This document shows positions 54,824 through 62,774 of a stretch of DNA of 64,000 bases, piece by piece (within the stretch, counting starts at the first letter, position 1; each line of letters begins with the position of its first letter). Origin of the DNA: Candidatus Sulfotelmatobacter sp. (GTDB taxonomy: Bacteria > Acidobacteriota > Terriglobia > Terriglobales > Acidobacteriaceae); assembly GCA_030041475.1 (NCBI GenBank), contig JASHNU010000089.1, forward strand, positions 1-64,000, read 5' to 3'. Made by a program: the position numbers and the translations under genes. The notes under the pieces were generated by a model. That model saw only the letters and a list, made by a program, of their open reading frames with translations, was not told the DNA's origin and made no database searches.

Positions 54824-54973
54824 GGGTTGTTCTCCCAAATGATTTGCAAAAACGGCCTCAAGACGGTGCAGACACGGGCTGCGGCAATGTTGGGTTCGGG
54901 TTGAGCGTTGACGACGAAATGGCGTACTGAAACTTGATCCGGTATGAAAAGCGGACCAGTGACCGACTCGGCG

Positions 54974-55002
54974 GTTTAACACGTAGAAATGAAGACTGTC
55001 AA
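54974..55002 (-). promoter_or_regulatory. Possible sigma-70 promoter for the porin gene
   Basis: On the minus strand, a perfect -35 TTGACA (55002-54997) is followed 17 bases later by TTAAAC (54979-54974), a weak -10. It lies about 150 bases upstream of the porin start. The rest of the 589-base gap 54824-55412 shows no convincing gene on either strand. Confidence 0.4.
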
Positions 55003-55298
55003 GAAAACTTTTCAATGAGCCGCTGCCGAACATTAATTCCGCGGCCAACGCGTAGTTTGGAGTTCGCCGAACAGTAAACATTCTCCGAGGCTTGCCCAGG
55101 GGTAAGTTCAATGCTCCAGCCGCGTGATCGGAACCTCCGATCAAACCAAGGGCGTATACTTTCCTGTTAGGGCGGTCGGGAGGGCGTGCCAGCGCTCTCT
55201 GGATTTGGATTATCGTCTGCTTCTCAGCCCGCGTCATCATCTCACGGCGTGAATGAGGGCAATAAGGAGAACTAATCGAATCGATCAACAAAATTAAC

Positions 55299-55326
55299 TT
55301 GACTACACTTGCGGTGCCGGTACACT
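55299..55326 (+). promoter_or_regulatory. Possible sigma-70 promoter for the aminotransferase gene
   Basis: TTGACT (55299-55304) and TACACT (55321-55326) are 16 bases apart and lie about 87 bases upstream of the ATG at 55413. The match is five of six at -35 and four of six at -10. It would drive the glyoxylate aminotransferase and possibly the ligase and reductase genes that follow. Confidence 0.45.
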
Positions 55327-55412
55327 GCCAGACTCTATGTCGCTTTCCTATTTGAGGTCACGATCTCGTGTAACCCTTGAGCTTTTCATCTTCTGACAGG
55401 AAATGAGGCTTT

Positions 55413-56570
55413 ATGAGTGCTATCTCACAACCTTCTGCGCGCGAGCTGTTCGCCCCGCTGAACCCCCCGCAGCGTTATCTTTTCGGCCCCGGACCCACGA
55501 TGGTCGACCCACGCGTCTACCAGGCGCTCTCAAAACCGATCGTTGGACATCTGGATCCGTACTTCATCGACATGATGCAGGATGTGCAAGAGCTGCTCAA
55601 GACGGCATTTGGCTTCAAGAGCGGCTCGACGCTGGTGATTTCTGGCACAGGCAGCGCAGGCATGGAAGCCAGCGTCGCTAACTTTGTCGAGCCGGGAGCA
55701 AAGTTCGCCGTGTTTGCCAACGGGTATTTCTCCGATCGCTTGACGGAAATGGCCCGGCGCAACGGCGCCAATGTGGTGCGATTCGAGAAGGCATGGGGAG
55801 AAACGTTCAGCGACGCCGAGGCGTCGGATTTCATTCGTCGCGAGAAACCGGCCGTGGTGGGCTATGTCCATGCCGAGACGTCGACGGGTGCGTTGCAGGA
55901 AGGACAGGCGATCTGCGCCGCGGCACATGATGCCGGGGCTCTGGTGATCGCCGACTGCGTTACGTCGCTCGGAGGCCTCCCGGTCGAGTTCGATCGCACC
56001 GCCATCGACATCGCTTACAGTTGCACACAGAAGGGATTGAGTTGCCCGCCGGGTTTGTCGCCGATGGCGCTGTCGCCGCGAGCGATGGATTGGCTGCGCG
56101 CTCGCACCACCTCACCGCGGAGCTGGTATCTGGATCTCAAGCTGATTCACGATTACTCCACCGTTTCGCACCGCTACCACCACACTGCTCCGATTTCGAT
56201 GTTTTACGCGCTGCGCGAGGCGCTGCTCGTGATTGCCGAGGAGGGTATTGAAAACCGTTGGGAGCGTCATCGCCGTTTCCACAGGTTTTTTGTGCGCGAG
56301 ATCGAAGCCATGGGATTGCATATGCACGTTCCCGCGTCCCACCGCATTCCAACGTTGAACACGGTGCTGGTGCCAAGTGGCGTGGATGACGGCAAAGTGC
56401 GCAAACGGCTGCTGGAAGGTCCGGGCATCGAAATCGCCGGCGGATTTGGACCGCTGGCCGGCAAGGTCTTTCGTATCGGCGTCATGGGGCCGCTGGCTAC
56501 GGAAGAGAATCTGAAATTCTTCTTGGCCGAGTTTAAGAAGGCCTTGAAGGCGGAGGGCTACTCGATCTAG
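55413..56570 (+). CDS. Alanine/serine-glyoxylate aminotransferase (class V)
   Basis: A 385-residue PLP enzyme that transaminates glyoxylate to glycine using alanine or serine. Marks are LFGPGPTMVDPRVYQALSKP at the N-terminus, VISGTGSAGMEASVANFVEPG, the PLP-binding Asp in DAGALVIADCVTSLGG, and the Schiff-base lysine in YSCTQKGLSCPPG. The C-terminal LLEGPGIEIAGGFGPLAGKVFRIGVMG segment is typical of the AGAT branch. It is the first gene of the probable oxalate/glyoxylate locus, 100 bases before the ligase gene. Which amino donor it uses cannot be decided here. Confidence 0.9.
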   Translation: MSAISQPSARELFAPLNPPQRYLFGPGPTMVDPRVYQALSKPIVGHLDPYFIDMMQDVQELLKTAFGFKSGSTLVISGTGSAGMEASVANFVEPGAKFAVFANGYFSDRLTEMARRNGANVVRFEKAWGETFSDAEASDFIRREKPAVVGYVHAETSTGALQEGQAICAAAHDAGALVIADCVTSLGGLPVEFDRTAIDIAYSCTQKGLSCPPGLSPMALSPRAMDWLRARTTSPRSWYLDLKLIHDYSTVSHRYHHTAPISMFYALREALLVIAEEGIENRWERHRRFHRFFVREIEAMGLHMHVPASHRIPTLNTVLVPSGVDDGKVRKRLLEGPGIEIAGGFGPLAGKVFRIGVMGPLATEENLKFFLAEFKKALKAEGYSI

Positions 56571-56670
56571 TTTGCCCATTCGTCGTGGCTAAAGACGGGT
56601 GCGAAAAGCGCCGCTTGTATCGATCCGTCGCCGACATTGCGCCCAGGGTACCGGGCCGAGGACTGCTTCC

Positions 56671-58194
56671 ATGTCTACCAAACTCACCCTGAAATCCGTC
56701 ACAACTCTGCTCGACGTTTTGCACTATGCAGATAGTCACGCCGCGATCGCTGTGCCTGAACTTGAAATCTTTGTCACCTACGATTCGTTGCGCGAGCAGG
56801 TCTTGGCGATGGCTGACGCCTTGGCCTCCGCCGGCATTCGCCGCGGAGACCGCGTGGCGATGGCACTGCCCAACGGACTGCCTGCCATCGTAAGTTTCCT
56901 GGCTGCATCGATTGCCGGAACTGCCGCGCCATTGAATCCGGCTTATCCGTACGAAGAGTTCCTGTTTTTCCTCCGCGACACGGAGGCGAAGTTGTTGCTG
57001 TCTCCGCCAGCCGGCGCGAATTTCGTGCGCAGCGCTGCGACGGACCTGAAAATTCCCGTCCTTGAGGTCGGCATGACCGACAAGGGCATGGCTCACCTCA
57101 TCGATGCTCCCTCGGGAGCGAAAGCGGTTGAGCCAACTCCCGATGACATCGCCCTGGTGCTGCACACCAGTGGCAGCACCGGACGCCCGAAGCGCGTCCC
57201 GTTGCGTCATTTCAACCTGGCCGTGTCGGCCGCGAACATCGCCAATACCTATGCGCTTTCGGAGGACGATGTCTCGTTGTGCATCATGCCGCTGTTTCAC
57301 ATCCACGGCCTGATCGGATCCGCCATGTCCACGCTCCTCTCCGGCGGCGAACTCGTTGTCCCTACGAAATTCAACGCGCTGACCTTCTGGAAAACGGTGC
57401 GCGAGCATCACGTCACCTGGTATTCGGGTGTCCCGACGATGCATCAAGTGCTTTTGGCGCGCACGCACCACAAGCTGCCGGAAGCGGCAACGCTGCGTTT
57501 CATCCGTTCGTGCAGCGCGCCTCTGTCCGCTGAACTGATTCACAAAATTGAGGGCATCTTCGGCGTGCCATTTGTCGAAGCATACGGAATGACCGAGGCC
57601 TCGCATCAAATGACTTCGAATCCGCTGCCTCCGCGGCATCGCAAGGCGGGGTCTGTGGGAGTCGGCACGGGCATTCGGATCACGGTCATGGACAAAGACG
57701 GCATTGAGCTGGGCATGAATCAGCGGGGAGAAATTGCCATTCAAGGAGCCAGCGTGTTTCGCGGATACGAGAACAATCCCGAGGCCAATGCGCGCGCGCT
57801 GACGCGAGGATGGTTTCGCACCGGCGACGAAGGATTTCTCGACGAGGACTGCTACCTGCATCTGACCGGCCGCATTAAAGACATCATCATCCGCGGCGGA
57901 GAGAATGTCGCGCCGCATGAGGTCGACGAGATTTTGCTCAAGCATCCCGCGGTGGCGGCGGCCGTCACTTTCCCGTTTGCTCATCCCACACTGGGTGAAG
58001 AGATAGCTGCGGCCGTGGTGCTCCACGAGCCGCACGGCGCAACTGAGAAGGATCTTTTGAAGCATTGTCGCGAGTGCCTGGCGGAATATAAGTGTCCGAA
58101 GAAGATCCACCTGGTGACCAGCATTCCCACCACCGCCACCGGGAAGATTCGCCGCCGCGCTGTAGCGGCCGCTTTGCTGGATATCGACGCATGA
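56671..58194 (+). CDS. AMP-forming acyl-CoA ligase of AAE3/Pcs60 (oxalyl-CoA synthetase-like) type
   Basis: A 507-residue ANL enzyme starting MSTKLTLKSVTTLL at 56671; the frame is open from 56599. Motifs: LVLHTSGSTGRPKRVPLRH (phosphate loop), IMPLFHIHGLIGSAMSTLLSGG, TWYSGVPTMHQVLL, FVEAYGMTEASHQM, WFRTGDEGFLDEDCYLHLTG and the catalytic lysine in TTATGKIRRR. The combination of MPLFHIHGLI and WYSGVPT is what I know from plant AAE3 and yeast Pcs60, which make oxalyl-CoA from oxalate. The next gene overlaps it (ATGA). Oxalate as substrate is inferred from similarity and from neighbours; other small dicarboxylates are possible. Confidence 0.85.
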   Translation: MSTKLTLKSVTTLLDVLHYADSHAAIAVPELEIFVTYDSLREQVLAMADALASAGIRRGDRVAMALPNGLPAIVSFLAASIAGTAAPLNPAYPYEEFLFFLRDTEAKLLLSPPAGANFVRSAATDLKIPVLEVGMTDKGMAHLIDAPSGAKAVEPTPDDIALVLHTSGSTGRPKRVPLRHFNLAVSAANIANTYALSEDDVSLCIMPLFHIHGLIGSAMSTLLSGGELVVPTKFNALTFWKTVREHHVTWYSGVPTMHQVLLARTHHKLPEAATLRFIRSCSAPLSAELIHKIEGIFGVPFVEAYGMTEASHQMTSNPLPPRHRKAGSVGVGTGIRITVMDKDGIELGMNQRGEIAIQGASVFRGYENNPEANARALTRGWFRTGDEGFLDEDCYLHLTGRIKDIIIRGGENVAPHEVDEILLKHPAVAAAVTFPFAHPTLGEEIAAAVVLHEPHGATEKDLLKHCRECLAEYKCPKKIHLVTSIPTTATGKIRRRAVAAALLDIDA

Positions 58195-59186
58195 GGTTCC
58201 TGATTGCGGGCGCAGGGGCGATCGGCGCTTACATCGGCGCGCGCATGACCCATGCCGGATTCGACGTGACTCTGTTTGCGCGCGGGCCTCACCTGAAGGC
58301 CATGCAGGAGCGTGGCGTTGAGGTACGGAGTTCCGAAGGAAATTTCCAGGTACAGCCTCGCATTGTCGCATCGCTCGAAGAAGCTGGGCCGGTGGACGTG
58401 GTTTTTCTGGGCGTGAAGGCACACGGCCTTCCCCAGCTTGCGCCTCAGCTGAAGCCGGTACTGGGGCGCGACACGACGGTCGTCAGCACGCAGAACGGAA
58501 TTCCCTGGTGGTACTTTCAGGGTTTCGGCGGCCCGTGGGATGGTCTGCGTCTCGAGCGCATCGATCCGGGCGGCGTGATTTCTAATGCGATCGAAGCCCG
58601 CCGCGTGGTCGGTTCGATCGTCTATTTCTCCACACAAATTGTCGCTCCAGGAGTAATTCAACACACCGAGGGCAACCGCATTTCTCTCGGCGAACCGGAC
58701 GGCGCGCGCTCCGAGCGTTGCCGCAAAATCGCGGAAGCGCTGGTGGCGTCAGGTCTGCGCTGTCCCGTCAGCGCCCGTCTCCGGCAGGAAATCTGGGTCA
58801 AGATTCTGGGCAACGCCTCGCTGAATCCCCTAAGCGCATTGACCCGCGCCACTCTTGCCCAAATGTTGCGCGACCCCGGAGTCGCCAGCGTGATTCGGAA
58901 CATCATGCTCGAGGTGGAAGCAGTCTCACACAAACTGGGAATGGGACTGCCCGTTTCCATCGAGCAACGAATGGCCGGCGCTGAGAAAGTTGGCGAACAC
59001 AAAACATCAATGCTCCAGGATCTCGAAGCCGGACGGCCCATGGAACTTGAAGCCCTCGTCGGTTCGGTCGTAGAGTTGGGGGAAAAAGTGGGCGTGGCGA
59101 TGCCTCATACGACAACGGTCTACCATTGCGCGAAGTTGCTCGGACTGTCGAGCCTGGCTGCCACTCACGCTGCGAAACCGGCTTGA
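58191..59186 (+). CDS. Ketopantoate reductase (PanE/ApbA) family oxidoreductase
   Basis: A 331-residue NADPH-dependent reductase, ATGA-coupled to the ligase gene. It shows the N-terminal MRFLIAGAGAIGAYIGARM dinucleotide motif, VDVVFLGVKAHGLPQ, TVVSTQNGIPWWYFQG, the catalytic lysine in LRQEIWVKILGNASLNPLSALT, and a C-terminal acidic residue region EALVGSVVELGE. The family reduces 2-ketopantoate, but many members of unclear substrate sit in catabolic operons, and the WWYFQGFGGPW insertion departs from PanE. Here reduction of a small 2-oxoacid such as glyoxylate is an attractive guess only. Confidence 0.85.
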   Translation: MRFLIAGAGAIGAYIGARMTHAGFDVTLFARGPHLKAMQERGVEVRSSEGNFQVQPRIVASLEEAGPVDVVFLGVKAHGLPQLAPQLKPVLGRDTTVVSTQNGIPWWYFQGFGGPWDGLRLERIDPGGVISNAIEARRVVGSIVYFSTQIVAPGVIQHTEGNRISLGEPDGARSERCRKIAEALVASGLRCPVSARLRQEIWVKILGNASLNPLSALTRATLAQMLRDPGVASVIRNIMLEVEAVSHKLGMGLPVSIEQRMAGAEKVGEHKTSMLQDLEAGRPMELEALVGSVVELGEKVGVAMPHTTTVYHCAKLLGLSSLAATHAAKPA

Positions 59187-59248
59187 ACCAACAGCCTTCT
59201 CAGGGCCGTCCCTCGCCGGCGCCGAGAAATTGCCCGCCCCTTGACAAC

Positions 59249-59284
59249 CGGAGTATACTCCGTGTGGTCCACTTATCGGACCAC
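59249..59284 (+). promoter_or_regulatory. Operator-like dyads upstream of the FadR-type regulator
   Basis: Two perfect inverted repeats lie side by side: CGGAGTATACTCCG (59249-59262) and GTGGTCC-N7-GGACCAC (59264-59284). They sit next to a consensus -35 TTGACA (59241-59246) and 14 bases before the regulator's ATG at 59298. The GGTCC-type half sites resemble those of FadR-subfamily GntR proteins, so autoregulation by the downstream gene product is likely. I found no second copy by eye before 55413 or before 60263. Confidence 0.7.
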
Positions 59285-59297
59285 TTTGGGGTTTCCC

Positions 59298-60011
59298 ATG
59301 TCTTCAGCTCTCAATTCCAACTTCGAGATCATCCGCCGCAATAAAGTCTACGAAGACGTCGCACGGCAGATCGAGCGCCTGATTCTCAAGAAACTGCATC
59401 CCGGCGACAAACTCCCTTCCGAACGCGAGCTCGCTGAAACTCTCTCCGTGAGCCGCAGTTCGATTCGCGACGCCATTCGCAGCTTGGAACTGATGGGCAT
59501 GGTGGAACCGCGGCAGGGCGCGGGCACGATCGTTCGCGAGATCACTGCCAACTCCGTAGCCAATCCACTGACCAATGCCCTAAAGCGCAAAAAGGAACTG
59601 ATGAGCGAACTGCTCGATTTCCGCCGCATCCTCGAGCCGCCGCTGGCCGCGCGCGCCGCCACGCACGCTTCGGCCGAAGAGATTGCGGAGATGGAGGACA
59701 TCCTCAACCGGCAAGAGACGAAACTGCGCAAGGGTGAAAGCACAATTCCCGAAGATTCCGAGTTTCACTATGCCGTCGCCATGGCATCGGGCAACAGCGT
59801 TGTGCTCAAGGTGCTCGACATTCTGATGGATCTGCTGCGGGAGACGCGCGAACGCAGCCTGCAGGTTGAGGGGCGCCCGCAAAAGTCGATTGCCGGCCAT
59901 CGTCGTATCCTGGCCGCGATCAAGCGCCATGACACGGAGGGTGCAAAAGCCGCCATGCGCCGGCATATTGAGGACGTCGAAGAGATTGTTCTGCACGAAG
60001 TGCATTATTGA
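59298..60011 (+). CDS. GntR-family (FadR subfamily) transcription regulator
   Basis: A 237-residue regulator starting MSSALNSNFEIIRRNKVYEDV at 59298; the in-frame start at 59241 would put the operator inside the gene. The winged helix has PGDKLPSERELAETLSVSRSSIRDAIRSLELMG and a GAGTIV wing. The C-terminal FCD domain carries its metal/ligand region as DFRRILEPPLAARAA, DSEFHYAVAMASGN and a final histidine in GHRRILAAI. Ligands of this family are typically small carboxylates such as lactate, glycolate, pyruvate or malonate. It sits between the ligase/reductase genes and the oxidoreductase genes and is inferred to control both. Confidence 0.92.
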   Translation: MSSALNSNFEIIRRNKVYEDVARQIERLILKKLHPGDKLPSERELAETLSVSRSSIRDAIRSLELMGMVEPRQGAGTIVREITANSVANPLTNALKRKKELMSELLDFRRILEPPLAARAATHASAEEIAEMEDILNRQETKLRKGESTIPEDSEFHYAVAMASGNSVVLKVLDILMDLLRETRERSLQVEGRPQKSIAGHRRILAAIKRHDTEGAKAAMRRHIEDVEEIVLHEVHY

Positions 60012-60262
60012 ATTTGATCGAATATGAGTTGCTTGCGTAAACGATCGCTTCTGTGGGCGATCCTTTACGAATAGAACTACGGGGAACGTGGCCGCTCCGG
60101 GAAGTGCTGCCGCAAGCAGGTCTGGGGATATCCGAAGTGACCGAATTCGAAAACGAGATTTCTCGTGAGGCCGCGACGCCTCGCGCTGAGAACTGGACTG
60201 CGGCGGGAACATCCGATTGCAATTCAGTTTCAGAGACATCCTGAATCTGGACGAGGTTGAAC

Positions 60263-60910
60263 ATGAGCTACACAGAACTTACGGTTTGGACGCGCGGCAT
60301 CATCATGGACAAGGAAGGCCGCGACATTGTCAATTCCGTCTCCGCATCGGCTCGCCTGGAAGGCAAGTACGCGCAGGCGATGGAAAACTACGTGGACAAT
60401 CCCGATCGCACGAACGCGCCTACGCGCAAGTACTGCCGCGTGAGCGACCGGGTGCTCGAGAACGAACTCACCTACGAAAACGAGCACCCGAACATCGTCG
60501 TGCTGGTGGAAGACACGATGGTCAAAGGCTGGGATTACATGCGCGGTATGCCTCCCGGCGGAACGCTAATCATCAATACGCACTATTCGCCCGACTACAT
60601 GCTTCGCTTCGTGCCTGGGGTCGAGCGGCTGGCACAACTGGTCTGTGTGGACGCGGCTCACTTGGCGCACCACAAGTGGTTGTATTACCGGCTGGGCGAA
60701 TTGGGTCTCGACCGCCTTTCAACCGAGGGCGCGGCCGAGCGCAGCAAACTGATCGCTCCGGACATCGCTGCTCCGCTGATCGCTGCGCTCGTCAAATCCA
60801 CGGGCATCGTCAAGATGGAGACGATCCTGCCCATGATCGCCAACAAGAACGCATTTGAAATGGCGTTGAGCGAAATGAAGATCATGCAATTCAACCCAGT
60901 GGCTGTGTAG
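60263..60910 (+). CDS. 2-oxoacid:ferredoxin oxidoreductase gamma-type subunit
   Basis: A 215-residue subunit starting MSYTELTVWTRGIIMDKEG behind GAGG (60253-60256). It has the gamma-domain features of the POR family: SRYCRVSD-like KYCRVSDRVLENELTYENEHPNIVVLVEDT in the middle, GMPPGGTLIINTHYSP, VCVDAAHLAH and a final NKNAFEMALSEMKI segment. The first glycine-rich loop of classic gamma subunits (G.GGQG) is not evident, so it is a divergent member. It bridges CoA-site or structural contacts of the alpha-beta core in relatives. It is 10 bases upstream of the flavoprotein gene. The 250 bases before it (60012-60262) hold no clear gene. Confidence 0.78.
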   Translation: MSYTELTVWTRGIIMDKEGRDIVNSVSASARLEGKYAQAMENYVDNPDRTNAPTRKYCRVSDRVLENELTYENEHPNIVVLVEDTMVKGWDYMRGMPPGGTLIINTHYSPDYMLRFVPGVERLAQLVCVDAAHLAHHKWLYYRLGELGLDRLSTEGAAERSKLIAPDIAAPLIAALVKSTGIVKMETILPMIANKNAFEMALSEMKIMQFNPVAV

Positions 60911-60920
60911 GAAGGAACTC

Positions 60921-62753
60921 ATGTCGACAAAGGGCACAAAAATTCCTGATTGGCTTACCGTACCGTTCGCGGGTATCACGCCTGCGCCTTCGCAGGACAA
61001 GGGACAGAACCTGTTTCCCACCGGCAACTGGCGCGCGATCCGGCCTGTTTACCGCGACAAGTTGCCACCCTGCAACAATGCCTGCGGCACCAACGAAAAA
61101 ATCCAGGGATATCTCGATCTGGTGAAGCGCGGCAAGTATCTCGACGCCTATGCACTTATCAAGGAAGACATGCCCTTCCCTTCCGTGACCGGACGCGTGT
61201 GCTACCACCCGTGCGAGCAGGCCTGCAATCGCGGCAAGTACGATGAAGCCATTTCCATTCGCGCAGTCGAGCGCTTCCTCGGCGATCTGGGACAGGCGCT
61301 GAAGCATGATGTAGTGAAGCCGGGAAAACCGAACGGCAAGAAAGTCGCCGTGATCGGCTCCGGGCCCGCAGGCCACAGCGCCGCTTATCAGCTGGCGCGC
61401 ATGGGTTACAAGGTAACGATTCTCGAAAAATCTCCGAAGCCCGGTGGGCTGAACCGCGGCGGCATTCCCGTCTGGGTTCTTCCTCCACACGTGCTCGATC
61501 GCGAAATCGAGCGCCTCGTCGAACTCGGCATCACACTCAAAACCAACACCGAAGTTGGCAAAGACGTCAGCTGGGACGATCTGAAGAAAAACTACGACGC
61601 TTGCGTGCTGGCCGTTGGCCTGACGGAGCCGAACAGCGTGCGCGCCGAAGGTGAGAACAAAGAAGGCGTGCTCTACGGACTTCCCTTCCTGCGCGACATC
61701 GGCATGGGGACATCGAAGGTGAAGCTGGGGCCCCGCGTCGCAGTGATTGGCGGCGGCAATACGGCCATCGACTGCGCCCGCGAAGCGCTGCGGCAAGGTG
61801 CAGTCGAAGTCACTATGATCACGGTCGAAGCGAACACGCAGGAAATGCCAGCCTCGCCGGAAGATCTTCACGACATGTTCGAGGAGGGCGTCGACCTGTG
61901 GCACGGACGCGCGATGACCGCGGTTCTGGGCAACGGCAAGGTCGAATCGCTGCAACTGCATCCGGCGCGCTTCTCCGGCGCCATTAATGCATCGCCGATC
62001 AACATTGATCGCAATGCGCCGGCAGAAAAATTTGCCGTCGACAACGTGATCATCGCCGTGGGGCAACATGCTTCGCTGAACTGGCTGCCGCCGGAATTCA
62101 AGAACGAGCGCGGAACTATCAAGATCGATCGCTTCGGCCGCCTCGGCGATACGAATTTCTTCGCCGCCGGCGACATCGCACAGTTCGGTTCGGGCCAGCC
62201 GCTCATGGTCGTCAATGCAGTCGGCGACGGCAAGCGCGTAGCCTTCAACCTCGACAAAGCATTGCGGGGTGAGCCGCTGCAGCCGCGCACGATCGCCATC
62301 GACGTCATCATGGACCTGAACCGCATGAACATGACGTATTTCCCGCACTTCCCGCGCGTGCACCAGGGCATGCTGAACCCGATCACGCGTAAGAAGACGC
62401 AGGACGAAGTCATCCAACCGTTCACGGAAGAGCAGGCCGTCGAAGAGGCGGCGCGCTGCTTCAGCTGCGGCACCTGCAACGCCTGCGACAACTGTTACCT
62501 GGTCTGTCCAGAGCCGTGCATCACTCGGCCAGAGCGCTCGAACGGCCTGTACAAGATCATCGTCGACTACTGCAAGGGATGCCGCGTGTGCATCGAGGAG
62601 TGTCCGACCGGATGCCTCGAAGGCGTGCCCGAACTCGACTTCGACACCGGTGTGGTGCGCATGGATACTGCCTTTGCCATCAGCCCCGGACTGCACGGAC
62701 GGCAGGCTCAGGAACTCGTGAATCTGGCGAGCCGCCCTGCGAAAAACATCTAG
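60921..62753 (+). CDS. GltD-like FAD/NAD(P) and 4Fe-4S electron-transfer subunit
   Basis: A 610-residue fusion. Residues about 50-115 form the GltD-type N-terminal Fe-S domain (PPCNNACGTNEKIQGY; VCYHPCEQACNRGKYDE). An FAD site follows (VAVIGSGPAGHSAAYQLARMG), then an NAD(P) site (RVAVIGGGNTAIDCAREALR), and at the C-terminus a bacterial ferredoxin domain with two 4Fe-4S sets (CFSCGTCNACDNCYLVCP; YCKGCRVCIEECPTG). Relatives couple NAD(P)H to the Fe-S clusters of 2-oxoacid oxidoreductases. It therefore probably takes the place of both the delta (ferredoxin) subunit and a separate ferredoxin:NADP reductase. It is flanked within 21 bases by gamma- and alpha-type subunits. Confidence 0.88.
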   Translation: MSTKGTKIPDWLTVPFAGITPAPSQDKGQNLFPTGNWRAIRPVYRDKLPPCNNACGTNEKIQGYLDLVKRGKYLDAYALIKEDMPFPSVTGRVCYHPCEQACNRGKYDEAISIRAVERFLGDLGQALKHDVVKPGKPNGKKVAVIGSGPAGHSAAYQLARMGYKVTILEKSPKPGGLNRGGIPVWVLPPHVLDREIERLVELGITLKTNTEVGKDVSWDDLKKNYDACVLAVGLTEPNSVRAEGENKEGVLYGLPFLRDIGMGTSKVKLGPRVAVIGGGNTAIDCAREALRQGAVEVTMITVEANTQEMPASPEDLHDMFEEGVDLWHGRAMTAVLGNGKVESLQLHPARFSGAINASPINIDRNAPAEKFAVDNVIIAVGQHASLNWLPPEFKNERGTIKIDRFGRLGDTNFFAAGDIAQFGSGQPLMVVNAVGDGKRVAFNLDKALRGEPLQPRTIAIDVIMDLNRMNMTYFPHFPRVHQGMLNPITRKKTQDEVIQPFTEEQAVEEAARCFSCGTCNACDNCYLVCPEPCITRPERSNGLYKIIVDYCKGCRVCIEECPTGCLEGVPELDFDTGVVRMDTAFAISPGLHGRQAQELVNLASRPAKNI

Positions 62754-62774
62754 CTAAAGAGAATTGGAGTGAAC

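Noticed and set aside
54824-55291. N-terminal extension of the porin frame
   Set aside because: It has no domain and would bury the signal peptide that starts at 54823; the region also holds a likely promoter.
56533-58422. Minus-strand open frame of about 629 codons
   Set aside because: Runs through the complete AAE3-type ligase gene on the other strand and shows only biased, low-information composition.
59241-59297. Upstream in-frame start for the GntR-type regulator
   Set aside because: It would place the dyad operator inside the coding region and begins at the TTG of the consensus -35 TTGACA; the ATG at 59298 gives the normal N-terminus.
60891-62696. Minus-strand open frame of about 601 codons
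   Set aside because: Antisense to the GltD-like subunit; His/Arg/Val-rich with no domain.
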